DNA from: Streptomyces sp. NBC_01551
GTDB lineage: Bacteria > Actinomycetota > Actinomycetes > Streptomycetales > Streptomycetaceae
Length of the DNA: 64,000 bases
Assembly: GCF_026339935.1 (NCBI RefSeq)
Contig: NZ_JAPEPX010000001.1
Coordinates: 1,656,501-1,720,500, forward strand
Direction: 5' to 3'
Positions 9,847-18,883 of the stretch are shown here, piece by piece (within the stretch, counting starts at the first letter, position 1; each line of letters begins with the position of its first letter). A program made the translations under genes and the position numbers. Under the pieces are notes generated by a model. It saw only the letters and a list, made by a program, of their open reading frames with translations. It had not been told where the DNA came from and did not search any database.

Positions 9847-10473
9847 ATGATCACCCCACCCGTCGTGCACTCGCTGCGCGAGCAGATCCGCGAGCACATC
9901 GTGGAGGGGATCGTCAGCGGGCGCTGGAAGCCCGGCGAGCGCATCGTCGAGCGGCGGATCGCCGTGGAGCTGGAGGTCAGCCAGACGCCGGTGCGCGAGG
10001 CGCTGCGGGAGCTGGAGACGCTCCGGCTGATCGAGTCGGCGCCGAACAAGGGCGTGCGCGTACGGAACCTGTCGGCGGCCGACCTGGAGGAGATCTACCC
10101 CGTCCGGGCGGGTCTGGAGCAGATCGCCGCCGAGCTGGCCGCGCCGCGCCTGGCGGCGGACTGTTCGGCGCTGGAGCCGCACGTCGCGGCGCTGTGGGAG
10201 GCGGACCGGACCGAGGACGGCACCGCGCAGGTGCGGCACACGGTCGGGTTCCACCGGGAGCTGGTGCGCGCGGCCGGGAACAGCGTGCTGCTGCACACGT
10301 GGGAGAGCCTGGGCATCGAGGTCTTCACGGCCCTGTCCATCCGCTGGCTCGGGACCGTGCAGAAGTCGTACGCGGAGGAGCACGCGGCCCTCGTCGAGGC
10401 GTTCCGCAGCCAGGATCCGGAGATCGGGCTGCTCGTGAAGCGGCACGTCCTGGGGTGCGCTCCCCGCGCCTGA
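9847..10473 (+). CDS. GntR family regulator, FCD/FadR-like
   Basis: 208 residues. ATG at 9847 chosen because AGGAGA lies 10 nt upstream; the upstream GTG at 9823 has no ribosome site. The N-terminal winged helix (about 6-68) shows the GntR pattern LREQIREHIVEGIVSGRWKP...SQTPVREALRELE. The C-terminal all-helical domain (about 80-205) includes RHTVGFHRELVRAAGN, an FCD-type ligand domain that often binds an organic acid through a metal. It sits between the E2 and aceE genes, pointing to control of pyruvate metabolism; PdhR of E. coli is a family precedent. A perfect palindrome 110 bp downstream, ahead of aceE, is its likely target. It is slightly shorter than most FCD regulators. Confidence 0.88.
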   Translation: MITPPVVHSLREQIREHIVEGIVSGRWKPGERIVERRIAVELEVSQTPVREALRELETLRLIESAPNKGVRVRNLSAADLEEIYPVRAGLEQIAAELAAPRLAADCSALEPHVAALWEADRTEDGTAQVRHTVGFHRELVRAAGNSVLLHTWESLGIEVFTALSIRWLGTVQKSYAEEHAALVEAFRSQDPEIGLLVKRHVLGCAPRA

Positions 10474-10508
10474 ACGTCGCCGGCCCGCCCGTCTTGCCCT
10501 GATTTACC

Positions 10509-10545
10509 CGGCACCGGGTGCCTGTTTCCCTGGCACCCGGTGCCG
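10509..10545 (+). terminator. GntR gene terminator
   Basis: Perfect 14-bp stem (CGGCACCGGGTGCC and complement) with a 9-nt T/C-rich loop, 35 nt after the stop. It insulates aceE from the upstream genes. Confidence 0.8.
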
Positions 10546-10582
10546 ACTTTCGTCAGATGGACGTTTATTCGTCACATTTATT

Positions 10583-10599
10583 TGATCGATCATCGATCA
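10583..10599. promoter_or_regulatory. candidate operator of aceE: perfect 17-bp palindrome
   Basis: TGATCGATCATCGATCA is an exact 8+1+8 palindrome in an A/T-rich island, 106 bp ahead of the aceE start and between the GntR terminator and aceE. Position and symmetry suit a dimeric regulator, most simply the adjacent GntR protein. The link is inferred. Confidence 0.6.
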
Positions 10600-10704
10600 G
10601 CGATTTACAGTCGTCGGCGGGCCCCAATCGGGCCCACCGACCCTGTCCTGCCCGTCAGGGATTTTTTCACCACCTCTCCTTTGTCCGGAAGGCGGCGCAC
10701 ACCG

Positions 10705-13389
10705 ATGTCCGACCCCGTAGGAAAGCTTCCGAGCGAGCTCGACCAGCTCCCGGACCGCGACACGGAGGAGACCGCCGAATGGGCGGCCTCCCTCGATGCC
10801 GTCGCCAAGGCCGCCGGTACGCGCCGCGCCGAATACCTGCTCCGCCGCACGCTCCAGCACGCCGAGGCCGCCGGCCTCGCGCTGCCGAAGCTGCTGGAGA
10901 CGGACTACGTCAACACCATCCCCACCTCCGCCGAGCCCGAGTTCCCGGGCGACGAGGAGATGGAAGCCAAGATCACCGCCTGGAACCGCTGGAACGCGGC
11001 CGCCATGGTGACCCGCGGCTCCAAGTACGGCGTCGGCGGCCACATCGCCACCTTCGCGTCGGCGGCCTGGCTCTACGAGACCGGCTTCCAGCACTTCTTC
11101 CGCGGGAAGGAGGCCGACGGATCGGGCGACCAGCTCTACATCCAGGGCCACGCCTCCCCCGGCATCTACGCCCGCGCCTTCCTCGACGGGCGCATCTCCG
11201 AGCAGCAGCTCGACAACTTCCGCCAGGAGTCCGGCGGCAACGGCCTGCCGTCCTACCCGCACCCGCGGCGCCTGCCGTGGCTGTGGGAGTTCCCGACGGT
11301 GTCCATGGGCCTCGGCCCGCTGTCCGCGATCTACCAGGCGCGCTTCAACCGCTACCTGCAGAACCGCAGCATCAAGGACACCGCCAACTCGCACGTCTGG
11401 GCCTTCCTGGGCGACGGCGAGATGGACGAGCCCGAGTCGACCGCCGCCCTGGCCCTCGCCTCCCGCGAGCAGCTCGACAACCTGACCTTCGTCATCAACT
11501 GCAACCTGCAGCGCCTCGACGGTCCGGTTCGCGCCAACTTCCGCGTGGTCCAGGAGCTGGAGGCCCAGTTCCGCGGCGCCGGCTGGAACGTCATCAAGTC
11601 GCTGTGGGGCTCCGCCTGGGACGAGCTGTTCCAGCTCGACACCACGGGCGCCCTGGTGCGCCGCCTGCGCGAGGTACCGGACGCTCAGTTCCAGACGTAC
11701 GCGACCCGCGACGTGGCCTACATCCGCCAGCACTTCTTCGGCGCCAACGCCGAGCTCGTGCGGCTGGCCGGCGTGCTCTCCGACGCGAAGATCGCCGAGT
11801 GCTTCCACAGCTCCCGCGGCGGCCACGAGCCCCGCAAGGTCTACGCCGCGTACAAGGCCGCCCTGGAGCACAAGGGCGCGCCGACGGTCATCCTCGCGCA
11901 GACCGTCAAGGGCTACACGCTGGGCGCCGGGTTCGAGTCGAAGAACGCGAACCACCAGATGAAGAAGCTGACGACCGACGAGTTCAAGGACATGCGCGAC
12001 CTCCTTGGCCTCCCGATCCCGGACAGCGCCTTCGTCGACGGCAAGGTCCCGTACGGCCACCCGGGCGCGAACAGCCCCGAGGTGCAGTACCTGAACGAGC
12101 GCCGCGCGGCCCTCGGCGGCCCGGCCCCGGCCCGCAAGGTCCACCACGTGGCCCTGCCCGCCCCGGCCGAGCGCTCCTTCGCCCCGCTGCTCAAGGGCTC
12201 CGGCAAGCAGGAGATGGCCACGACCATGGCCTTCGTCCGGCTCGTCAAGGACCTGATGCGGGACAAGGAGACCGGCAAGCGCTGGGTGCCGATCGTCCCC
12301 GACGAGGCCCGGACCTTCGGTATGGAGTCCCTCTTCCCGTCGGCCGGCATCTACTCGCCGCTGGGCCAGACGTACGAGCCGGTCGACCGCGACCAGCTCA
12401 TGTACTACAAGGAAGCCAAGGACGGCCAGATCCTCAACGAGGGGATCACCGAGGCCGGCGCCATGGCCGACTTCATCGCCGCCTGCACGTCGTACGCGAC
12501 GCACGGCGAGCCGATGATCCCGTTCTACATCTTCTACTCGATGTTCGGCTGGCAGCGCACCGCCGACCAGATGTGGCAGCTCGCCGACCAGCTCGGCAAG
12601 GGCTTCATCGTCGGCGCCACCGCCGGCCGCACCACGCTGACCGGTGAGGGCCTGCAGCACGCGGACGGCCACTCGCACCTGATCGCGTCCACGAACCCGG
12701 CGTCGCTCAACTACGACCCGGCCTTCGCGTACGAGATCGCGGTGATCGTCAAGGACGGCCTGCGCCGGATGTACGGCGAGAAGCCCGAGGACGTCTTCTA
12801 CTACCTGACGGTCTACAACGAGCCGAAGCCGCAGCCCGCGATGCCCGAGGGCGTCGAGGAGGGCATCCTCAAGGGTCTCTACCGCTTCAACACGGCGGCG
12901 GACCTGGCGGAGGCGGCCCCGGCCGCCGACGCCCCGAAGATCCAGCTGATGGCCTCCGGCACGGCGATCCACTGGATCCTGGAGGCGCAGAAGCTCCTCG
13001 CCGCCGAATGGAACGTGGCCGCCGACGTCTGGTCCGCCACCTCCTGGGGCGAGCTGCGGCGCGACGCGCTGGAGTGCGACGAGGCGCTGCTGCGCGGCGA
13101 GCTGCGCACCCCGTACGTCACCCGCGCGCTGGAGGGCGTCACGAGCCCGGTGCTGGCCGTCTCCGACTGGATGCGTCAGGTCCCGGACCAGATCAGCCAG
13201 TGGGTCGAGCAGGACTACACCTCGCTGGGCACGGACGGCTTCGGTCTGTCCGACACCCGTGAGGGCGCCCGCCGCCACTTCGGTGTCGACGCCCAGTCGA
13301 TCGTCGTGGCCGCGCTGGCCCAGCTCGCCCGCCGCGGCGAGGTCCCCGCGTCCTCCGTCAAGGAGGCCCGGGAGCGCTACGGCCTGTAA
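10705..13389 (+). CDS. aceE: pyruvate dehydrogenase E1 component, homodimeric type
   Basis: 894 residues from the ATG at 10705 (GGAAGG 12 nt upstream). The frame is open a further 55 codons but without a ribosome site and through the operator and promoter region. It decarboxylates pyruvate with thiamine diphosphate and transfers the acetyl group to the E2 lipoyl arm. The thiamine diphosphate/Mg motif starts GDGEMDEPES (G236-D237-G238) and ends INCNLQ (N265). The length fits the single-chain AceE class (about 890-920), not the alpha/beta type. A perfect palindrome lies upstream and a strong hairpin follows, so it is probably monocistronic and separately regulated from lpdA and the E2 gene. Confidence 0.97.
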   Translation: MSDPVGKLPSELDQLPDRDTEETAEWAASLDAVAKAAGTRRAEYLLRRTLQHAEAAGLALPKLLETDYVNTIPTSAEPEFPGDEEMEAKITAWNRWNAAAMVTRGSKYGVGGHIATFASAAWLYETGFQHFFRGKEADGSGDQLYIQGHASPGIYARAFLDGRISEQQLDNFRQESGGNGLPSYPHPRRLPWLWEFPTVSMGLGPLSAIYQARFNRYLQNRSIKDTANSHVWAFLGDGEMDEPESTAALALASREQLDNLTFVINCNLQRLDGPVRANFRVVQELEAQFRGAGWNVIKSLWGSAWDELFQLDTTGALVRRLREVPDAQFQTYATRDVAYIRQHFFGANAELVRLAGVLSDAKIAECFHSSRGGHEPRKVYAAYKAALEHKGAPTVILAQTVKGYTLGAGFESKNANHQMKKLTTDEFKDMRDLLGLPIPDSAFVDGKVPYGHPGANSPEVQYLNERRAALGGPAPARKVHHVALPAPAERSFAPLLKGSGKQEMATTMAFVRLVKDLMRDKETGKRWVPIVPDEARTFGMESLFPSAGIYSPLGQTYEPVDRDQLMYYKEAKDGQILNEGITEAGAMADFIAACTSYATHGEPMIPFYIFYSMFGWQRTADQMWQLADQLGKGFIVGATAGRTTLTGEGLQHADGHSHLIASTNPASLNYDPAFAYEIAVIVKDGLRRMYGEKPEDVFYYLTVYNEPKPQPAMPEGVEEGILKGLYRFNTAADLAEAAPAADAPKIQLMASGTAIHWILEAQKLLAAEWNVAADVWSATSWGELRRDALECDEALLRGELRTPYVTRALEGVTSPVLAVSDWMRQVPDQISQWVEQDYTSLGTDGFGLSDTREGARRHFGVDAQSIVVAALAQLARRGEVPASSVKEARERYGL

Positions 13390-13417
13390 GGCCCCGCGCC
13401 CGCGCACAGCACACCGG

Positions 13418-13458
13418 AGGCCGGTGTCCGCCCCGTAACGGGGGTCGGACACCGGCCT
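13418..13458 (+). terminator. aceE terminator
   Basis: 13-bp perfect stem (AGGCCGGTGTCCG and complement) followed by TT, 29 nt after the stop. Confidence 0.85.
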
Positions 13459-13512
13459 TTGGCCGTATGCGCGGTGGCGGCGCGGGGGTGGACCCGTGAT
13501 GCTGGAGCGGTG

Positions 13513-14031
13513 ATGGACGAGACGGAGTTCTGGGAGATCGTCGACCGTACCCGCGAGGCCGCCGAGGGCGACCCCGAGGAGCATGCCGAGCTGCTCGTGG
13601 AGCGGCTGGCGCAGCTCGATCCCGACTCCGTACTGGACTTCGCCCGGCACTTCGAGTCCCGGTACAACCGGGCGTACACCTGGGACCTGTGGGGTGCGGC
13701 GTGGGTGCTGCTCGACGGGGCGAGCGACGACGCGTTCGACTACTTCCGGTGCTGGCTGATCGGCCAGGGGCGGGAGGTCTTCGAGGGCGGGGTGCACGAC
13801 CCGGACCAGCTGGCCGAGCTCCTGGGCGAGTTCGACGAGGAGATCGACGGGGACGGCGAGGAGCTGGGGTACGCGGCGGACGAGGCGTACGAGCAGCTGA
13901 CGGGGGCCGTGGCGCCGGATCTGGGGGTCGCGCTCCAGCCGGCGGAGCCGGAGGGCGCCCCGCTGGACTTCGAGAACGAAGCCGTGCTCGCGGAGCGCTT
14001 CCCCCGGCTGTGGGACCGCTTCAGAGGCTGA
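13513..14031 (+). CDS. DUF4240 domain protein
   Basis: 172 residues. ATG at 13513 with GGAG 5 nt upstream; a longer frame from 13459 begins inside the aceE terminator region and is unlikely. It is an acidic cytosolic protein with the DUF4240 pattern: MDETEFWEIVDRTREAA at the start, then WDLWGAAWVLLDGASDDAF and FRCWLIGQGREVFE. The family is common in Streptomyces and has no established function. It is convergent with the short-chain dehydrogenase gene, with only 12 nt between the stop codons. Confidence 0.85.
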   Translation: MDETEFWEIVDRTREAAEGDPEEHAELLVERLAQLDPDSVLDFARHFESRYNRAYTWDLWGAAWVLLDGASDDAFDYFRCWLIGQGREVFEGGVHDPDQLAELLGEFDEEIDGDGEELGYAADEAYEQLTGAVAPDLGVALQPAEPEGAPLDFENEAVLAERFPRLWDRFRG

Positions 14032-14043
14032 GCGCGACGCCGC

Positions 14044-14814
14044 CTAGCAGTGCGTGCCGCCGTCGATGCGGATCTCCGTACCGGTGATGAAGGCGCCGTC
14101 CTCGGAGCCCAGCATCGCGACGACGCCGGCGACCGTCTCCGGGCCGGCGAAGCCCTGGCCGAGGGCGGGGGCGAGCTTGGCGAACAGGCTCCAGTCGGTG
14201 TCCTCGGGCAGGCCGGGGCCGTTGCCGGTGGTCATGCCTGACTCGATGGAGCCGGGCGCGACGGCGACGAAGCGCAGGCCCTGCTTGCTGTACTCGGCGG
14301 CGAGCGCGTGGGTCATGGACTGGATGCCGCCCTTGCTGGCCGCGTAGGCGGACATGTAGGGGTGGGCGAAGCTCGCCGAGGTGGAGCTGAAGTTCACGAC
14401 GACCGGCTGGTCGCCCTCCAGCAGCGCCGGGAGCGACTCGCGGATGACCAGGAAGGTGCCGGTCAGGTTGACCGAGATGACCTGGTTCCAGAGGTCGAGG
14501 GTGGTCTGGTGGGTGTGCGCGGAGCGCAGGATGCCCGCCGCGTTGACCAGCACGTCCAGCCCGCCGAGCGTCTGGACGGCGGCGGCGACTGCGCCCCGCA
14601 CGGCCGCCTCGTCGGATATGTCGAGCACGGCGGTGGTCAGGCGGCCGGCGTGACCGTCGGCGAGCGCCTTGTCGGCGGTCCCCTTCAGGCCGGCCTCGCT
14701 GATGTCCACGGCGTGGACGCGGCCGCCCTCGGAGAGGATGCGGTGGACGGTGGCCCGGCCGATGCCGGAGCCGCCGCCGGTGATGAGGACGCGTCGTCCT
14801 TCGTAACGGTTCAT
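14044..14814 (-). CDS. short-chain dehydrogenase/reductase (SDR)
   Basis: 256 residues from ATG. Classical SDR: the cofactor motif TGGGSGIG (about 11-18), NAAG (about 91-94), and the catalytic Ser in NFSSTSASFAHPYMSAYAASKGG with the YxxxK pair Tyr and Lys. Asp in AVDIS after beta-2 suggests NAD rather than NADP. The substrate is unknown. A TetR gene is divergent 85 bp away and probably controls it through a small inverted repeat between them. Confidence 0.92.
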   Translation of the reverse strand: MNRYEGRRVLITGGGSGIGRATVHRILSEGGRVHAVDISEAGLKGTADKALADGHAGRLTTAVLDISDEAAVRGAVAAAVQTLGGLDVLVNAAGILRSAHTHQTTLDLWNQVISVNLTGTFLVIRESLPALLEGDQPVVVNFSSTSASFAHPYMSAYAASKGGIQSMTHALAAEYSKQGLRFVAVAPGSIESGMTTGNGPGLPEDTDWSLFAKLAPALGQGFAGPETVAGVVAMLGSEDGAFITGTEIRIDGGTHC

Positions 14815-14835
14815 GGGGCGAGCGTACCGAGCAGG

Positions 14836-14850
14836 TGGCACGTTTTGCCA
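14836..14850. promoter_or_regulatory. candidate TetR operator between the SDR and tetR genes
   Basis: Inverted repeat TGGCA-n5-TGCCA in the 85-bp divergent intergenic region. The size suits a TetR dimer. Low complexity and the short arms leave it tentative. Confidence 0.4.
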
Positions 14851-14899
14851 GAGTGTCAAAGCATGCAATCGCTCACGCCCCGGGCGGTACGCTTCACTC

Positions 14900-15562
14900 G
14901 TGAGATCCCCTCGTCCGTACTCCCCCCAGGCCGGCCCCGGAGCCCCGTCGCTGACCGAGCGCCGCAAGGCCGCCACCCAGCTCGACATCGCCCGCGCAGC
15001 CTGCGAACTCTTCGCCGAACACGGCCCCGACGGCACGACCGCCGAGGACATCGCCCAGCGCGCGGGCGTGGCACTGCGCACGTTCTACCGCTACTTCCGC
15101 AACAAACAGGAGGCCGTCGCCCCGCTGCTCGCGGGCGGCGGCGACGCGTGGCGCGCCCTGCTCGCCGAGGAGGACCCCGGCACCCCGCTCGCCGAGGCGC
15201 TGGAACGCGCGGTCACCCGCTCCCTCAGCGACCTCCAGGCGATCGAGGAGGGCTTGGAGGTGACCCGCGGCCTGCTGCGCGCGGCAGCCTCCGACGAGGC
15301 GCTGCGCGCCGTCTGGTACCGGGTGAACCAGGACTCCGAGGAGCGCCTGGTCCCGGTGATCGCCCGGCTGGCGGGCGAGGACGCCGACCCGATGGACATC
15401 CGGCTGCTCGCGGCGGCGGCCACGGACGCGATCCGCATCGCCCTGGAACTCTGGTCGACCACGGACGCCCCGGTCTCGGGCCCGGGTTCCCCGCCCGAAC
15501 TGGCGGTCCGGTGCCTCCACGCCCTGACGGGCTCGATGCCACTGCTGAAGCCGTCCGCCTGA
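14900..15562 (+). CDS. TetR family regulator
   Basis: 220 residues from GTG at 14900. No ribosome site is visible, so the transcript may be leaderless. The N-terminal helix-turn-helix (about 15-62) reads RKAATQLDIARAACELFAEH, then TTAEDIAQRAGVALRTFYRYF. The C-terminal ligand domain is not assignable. It is divergent from the SDR gene, so local repression of that gene is the likely role. Its stop is 3 nt from the stop of the convergent MazG-like gene. Confidence 0.9.
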   Translation: MRSPRPYSPQAGPGAPSLTERRKAATQLDIARAACELFAEHGPDGTTAEDIAQRAGVALRTFYRYFRNKQEAVAPLLAGGGDAWRALLAEEDPGTPLAEALERAVTRSLSDLQAIEEGLEVTRGLLRAAASDEALRAVWYRVNQDSEERLVPVIARLAGEDADPMDIRLLAAAATDAIRIALELWSTTDAPVSGPGSPPELAVRCLHALTGSMPLLKPSA

Positions 15563-15564
15563 GG

Positions 15565-15882
15565 TCACAGGAACCGCCGGGACTTCTCCTCCAGGTGCTC
15601 GGCGAAGAAGGCGGGGGCGTCGGGCCGCATCCGGGCCAGGGCCACCATGGCCGTGACGATGACGTCGGCGACCTCCGCCTCCACGTCGCCCCAGGTGTGC
15701 GAGTTCCCCTTCCGGGGATTGGTGCCCTTGGCCCCGATCACGGCCTGCGCGGCCTCGCCGAACTCCTCGCCGATCTTCAGGATCTGCAGCGTGACGCTCT
15801 CCTCGTGCGCGACCCCCCGCTCCCGGTCGTGCGCGTCGAACCGCGCCACGAGCGCCCCGATGGTCTTCCACGGATCATCCAT
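15565..15882 (-). CDS. MazG-like NTP pyrophosphohydrolase
   Basis: 105 residues, single MazG-type helical domain. Metal ligands are visible in EEFGEAAQAVIG (E-E-x-x-E type) and DVEAEVADVIVTAMVALAR (E-x-x-x-D). Such proteins hydrolyse nucleoside triphosphates to monophosphates and pyrophosphate, often for house-cleaning. It lies downstream of glnA but beyond the glnA terminator, so it is probably transcribed separately. Confidence 0.85.
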   Translation of the reverse strand: MDDPWKTIGALVARFDAHDRERGVAHEESVTLQILKIGEEFGEAAQAVIGAKGTNPRKGNSHTWGDVEAEVADVIVTAMVALARMRPDAPAFFAEHLEEKSRRFL

Positions 15883-15927
15883 GCCCCGAAGCTAGCCCGC
15901 CCGGCCGGGCGTCATGCGGGAAACGAC

Positions 15928-15965
15928 GAAGCCCCGCCCCTCCGTGGTGAGAGGGGCGGGGCTTC
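15928..15965 (-). terminator. glnA terminator
   Basis: Perfect 15-bp stem (GAAGCCCCGCCCCTC and complement), 8-nt loop, 25 nt beyond the glnA stop. Confidence 0.88.
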
Positions 15966-15989
15966 GGTGGATCACCGGGCCGCTACGGC

Positions 15990-17399
15990 TTAGATGTCGA
16001 AGTACATCTCGAACTCGTGCGGGTGCGGGCGCAGGGCGATCGGGGCGATCTCGTGCGTGCGCTTGTAGTCGATCCAGGTCTCGATCAGGTCCGGGGTGAA
16101 GACACCGCCGGCCAGGAGGTACTCGTGGTCCTCCTCCAGGGCCTTGAGGACGTCCTCCAGGCTGGTCGGGACCTGCGGGACGCTCGCGTGCTCGTCGGGC
16201 GAGAGCTCGTAGAGGTCCTTGTCGATCGGCTCCATCGGCTCGATCTTGTTCTTGACGCCGTCGAGGCCGGCCAGCAGGAGGGCCGCGAACGCCAGGTACG
16301 GGTTCGAGGACGGGTCCGGGGCGCGGAACTCGACGCGCTTCGCCTTCGGGTTCGAGCCCGTGATCGGGATGCGCATGGCGGCGGAGCGGTTGCGCTGCGA
16401 GTACACCATGTTGACCGGCGCCTCGAAGCCCGGGACCAGGCGGTGGTACGAGTTCACCGTCGGGTTGGTGAAGGCGAGCAGCGACGGGGCGTGCTTGAGG
16501 ATGCCGCCGATGTAGTAGCGGGCGGTGTCAGACAGGCCCGCGTAGCCGGCCTCGTCGTAGAACAGCGGCTCGCCGCCGGCCCACAGGGACTGGTGGACGT
16601 GCATGCCCGAGCCGTTGTCACCGAAGATCGGCTTCGGCATGAAGGTCGCGGTCTTGCCGTTGCGCCAGGCGACGTTCTTCACGATGTACTTGAAGAGCAT
16701 CAGGTCGTCGGCCGCGGCCAGCAGCGTGTTGAACTTGTAGTTGATCTCGGCCTGGCCGCCGGTGCCGACCTCGTGGTGCTGGCGCTCGACCTGGAGGCCC
16801 TGGGCGTCCAGTTCGAGGGAGATCTCGGCGCGCAGGTCGGCGAAGTGGTCGACCGGGGCTACGGGGAAGTAACCACCCTTGTAGCGGACCTTGTAGCCGC
16901 GGTTGTTCTCCTCGGAACCGGTGTTCCAGGCGCCGGCCTCGGAGTCGATGTGGTAGAAGCCCTCGTTCGCGGAGGTCGCGAAGCGCACGCTGTCGAACAC
17001 GTAGAACTCGGCCTCGGGGCCGAAGTACGCGGTGTCGGCGATGCCGGTGGAGGCGAGGTACGCCTCGGCCTTCTTCGCGATGTTGCGCGGGTCGCGGCTG
17101 TAGGCCTCGCCCGTGATCGGGTCGTGGATGAAGAAGTTGACGTTGAGCGTCTTGTCCTTGCGGAACGGGTCCAGGCGCGCGGTGGTGATGTCGGCACGCA
17201 GCGCCATGTCGGACTCGTGGATCGCCTGGAAGCCGCGGATCGAGGAGCCGTCGAAGGCGAGCTCCTCCGCCGGGTCGAATGCCCGAGCCGGGATGGTGAA
17301 GTGCTGCATCACACCAGGCAGGTCGCAGAAGCGGACGTCGACGAACTTGACGTCGTTCTCCTCGATGTACTGCTTCACTTCGTCGGCGTTCTGGAACAT
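15990..17399 (-). CDS. glnA: glutamine synthetase type I
   Basis: 469 residues, ATG preceded by AGGAGGAG. Dodecameric ATP-dependent glutamine synthetase, the main ammonium-assimilation enzyme. Visible motifs: the DGSSIRGF latch (about 50-57), [11 protein letters not shown] metal site (E129/E131), [10 protein letters not shown], and the adenylylation loop [10 protein letters not shown] with the target Tyr397. It is therefore the GSI-beta class, controlled by GlnE-type adenylylation. A GlnR operator 100-140 bp upstream indicates transcriptional control by nitrogen. Confidence 0.98.
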   Translation of the reverse strand: MFQNADEVKQYIEENDVKFVDVRFCDLPGVMQHFTIPARAFDPAEELAFDGSSIRGFQAIHESDMALRADITTARLDPFRKDKTLNVNFFIHDPITGEAYSRDPRNIAKKAEAYLASTGIADTAYFGPEAEFYVFDSVRFATSANEGFYHIDSEAGAWNTGSEENNRGYKVRYKGGYFPVAPVDHFADLRAEISLELDAQGLQVERQHHEVGTGGQAEINYKFNTLLAAADDLMLFKYIVKNVAWRNGKTATFMPKPIFGDNGSGMHVHQSLWAGGEPLFYDEAGYAGLSDTARYYIGGILKHAPSLLAFTNPTVNSYHRLVPGFEAPVNMVYSQRNRSAAMRIPITGSNPKAKRVEFRAPDPSSNPYLAFAALLLAGLDGVKNKIEPMEPIDKDLYELSPDEHASVPQVPTSLEDVLKALEEDHEYLLAGGVFTPDLIETWIDYKRTHEIAPIALRPHPHEFEMYFDI

Positions 17400-17497
17400 C
17401 CAACTCCTCCTACTCCCGACCCCGGGGCAGGGCGGGCTTTATAGCTCGTGGTGCGTCAGTGCGGTGCCGCACGCTGACCCGACCATAAGCACACGGG

Positions 17498-17536
17498 ATT
17501 TCTCAAGCATGACCCATTTGTTTCGCACAAGTTAAC
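17498..17536 (-). promoter_or_regulatory. GlnR box of glnA
   Basis: Read towards glnA the half-sites are TTAAC-n6-GAAAC-n6-GTCAT-n6-GAAAT, an a1-b1-a2-b2 array matching the Streptomyces GlnR consensus gTnAc-n6-GaAAc twice with constant 6-bp spacers. Confidence 0.85.
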
Positions 17537-17583
17537 CAGGGTCCCGCCGGAGCGCCGGGAGGCAGCACCGGTACCGTGTTCGG

Positions 17584-18051
17584 GTGGACAACAGGCAAGC
17601 AATCGGATCCTGGCTCTCCGGCCCCCGCGCGACCGCGGAGGAGATGGGCGCCGACTTCGGATACCCGGGCCAGCGGCTGGGTCTGCCCCAGCAGGGCCCC
17701 GGCTCGGTGGCCCGCTTCGGGCGCCGCCTGGGCGGGGTGGCGATCGACTGGATCGGCTGCCAGCTCATCGCGTACGGGCTGATCACAGGCGGAAACCTGG
17801 AAGCGGCCGGCAACTGGACGCTGGCGCTCTTCGTGGCCCTCAGCATCCTGACGGTCACCACCGTGGGCTCCACGCCCGGCAAGCGCATCGTGGGCCTGCG
17901 GGTGGTCGCGCAGGACGGCGGCCGCCTCGGGTTCTTCCGCGTGGTGGTCCGCACCCTGCTGCTGGCCCTGGTCGTCCCGGCGCTGATCTGGGACCGCGAC
18001 GGCCGCGGCCTGCACGACCGGCTGGCCCGCGCCGTACAGGTGCGGATCTAG
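17584..18051 (+). CDS. RDD family membrane protein
   Basis: 155 residues from GTG, divergent from glnA. A soluble N-terminal region of about 45 residues is followed by the RDD domain: RFGRRLGGVAIDWIGCQLIA (first helix with R and D), a second hydrophobic segment, STPGKRIVGLRVV, and a C-terminal RDGRGLHDRLA motif. Three or so transmembrane helices. Function unknown; some RDD proteins act in sodium/proton exchange. Confidence 0.88.
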   Translation: MDNRQAIGSWLSGPRATAEEMGADFGYPGQRLGLPQQGPGSVARFGRRLGGVAIDWIGCQLIAYGLITGGNLEAAGNWTLALFVALSILTVTTVGSTPGKRIVGLRVVAQDGGRLGFFRVVVRTLLLALVVPALIWDRDGRGLHDRLARAVQVRI

Positions 18052-18080
18052 GCGGCAGCGCCGGACACGCGACACCGGCA

Positions 18081-18129
18081 GACACAGGGGCGCCCCCGAG
18101 CCTGATGGCTTCGGGGGCGCCCCTGTGTC
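18081..18129. terminator. strong hairpin between RDD and DUF4191 genes
   Basis: 19-bp perfect stem (ACACAGGGGCGCCCCCGA core plus a flanking G-C pair) with an 11-nt loop, between two convergent genes. It can serve both strands. Confidence 0.9.
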
Positions 18130-18174
18130 TGGTAAGCGTCGTATACGAAAAGCGGGTAACCCGTCAGACGGGGG

Positions 18175-18873
18175 TCAGCGCATCTTCCCGCCGCGCGGCA
18201 TCCGCATGCCCTTGGGCATCGGGCCCTTCGGCAGCGGCATGTTGCTCATGAGGTCACCCATGGCGCGCAGCTTGTCGTTGACCTGGGTGATCTGCGGGCC
18301 GGACAGCACGCGCGGCAGCTTGAGCAGCGTCGTGCGGACCTTCTTGAGCGGAACCTCGCCCTCGCCCGTGCCGACGATGAAGTCGTGCACCGGGACGTCC
18401 GGCATGATCCGGGCCAGCTTCTTCTTCTCGGCCGCGAGCAGGGTCTTCACCCGGTTGGGGTTGCCCTCCGCGATCAGCACCACGCCCGCCTTGCCGACGG
18501 CGCGGTGGACGATGTCCTGGTTCCGGTTCATCGCGACGGCGGGGGTGGTCGTCCAGCCCCGGCCCACGTTGTCCAGTACCGCCGCGGCGGCGCCCGGCTG
18601 TCCCTCCATCTGCCCGAAGGCAGCCCGCTCGGCCCGTCGCCCGAAGACGACCGCCATCGCGAGGAAAGCCACCAGGAAGCCCAGGATGCCCAGGTAGACC
18701 GGGTGGTCGATCAGGAAGCCGATCGCAAGAAAGACACCGAAGGTGACGATTCCCACGCCCGCGACGATCAGAGCGACCTTCGGGTCGGCCTTGCGCGTCA
18801 TCTTGTACGTGAGGGCGATCTGCTTCAGTCGCCCGGGGTTCGCAGCAGTCTCTGCGTTTGACTTCCTCGCCAT
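18175..18873 (-). CDS. DUF4191 membrane protein
   Basis: 232 residues from the ATG at 18873. Basic N-terminus, two adjacent transmembrane helices (about 33-54 and 58-80: VALIVAGVGIVTFGVFLAIG, then VYLGILGFLVAFLAMAVVFG), then a cytoplasmic domain of about 150 residues ending in a Met/Lys/Arg/Gly-rich tail. This is the actinobacterial DUF4191 pattern, function unknown, usually found near lipA as here. The tail (MPLPKGPMPKGMRMPRGGK) may contact RNA or lipid; that is a guess. Confidence 0.85.
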   Translation of the reverse strand: MARKSNAETAANPGRLKQIALTYKMTRKADPKVALIVAGVGIVTFGVFLAIGFLIDHPVYLGILGFLVAFLAMAVVFGRRAERAAFGQMEGQPGAAAAVLDNVGRGWTTTPAVAMNRNQDIVHRAVGKAGVVLIAEGNPNRVKTLLAAEKKKLARIMPDVPVHDFIVGTGEGEVPLKKVRTTLLKLPRVLSGPQITQVNDKLRAMGDLMSNMPLPKGPMPKGMRMPRGGKMR

Positions 18874-18883
18874 AAGGCGAAGT

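Noticed and set aside
10597..13797. 1066-codon open frame on the - strand opposite aceE
   Set aside because: Shadow of aceE; no recognisable domains and it spans the aceE operator and terminator.
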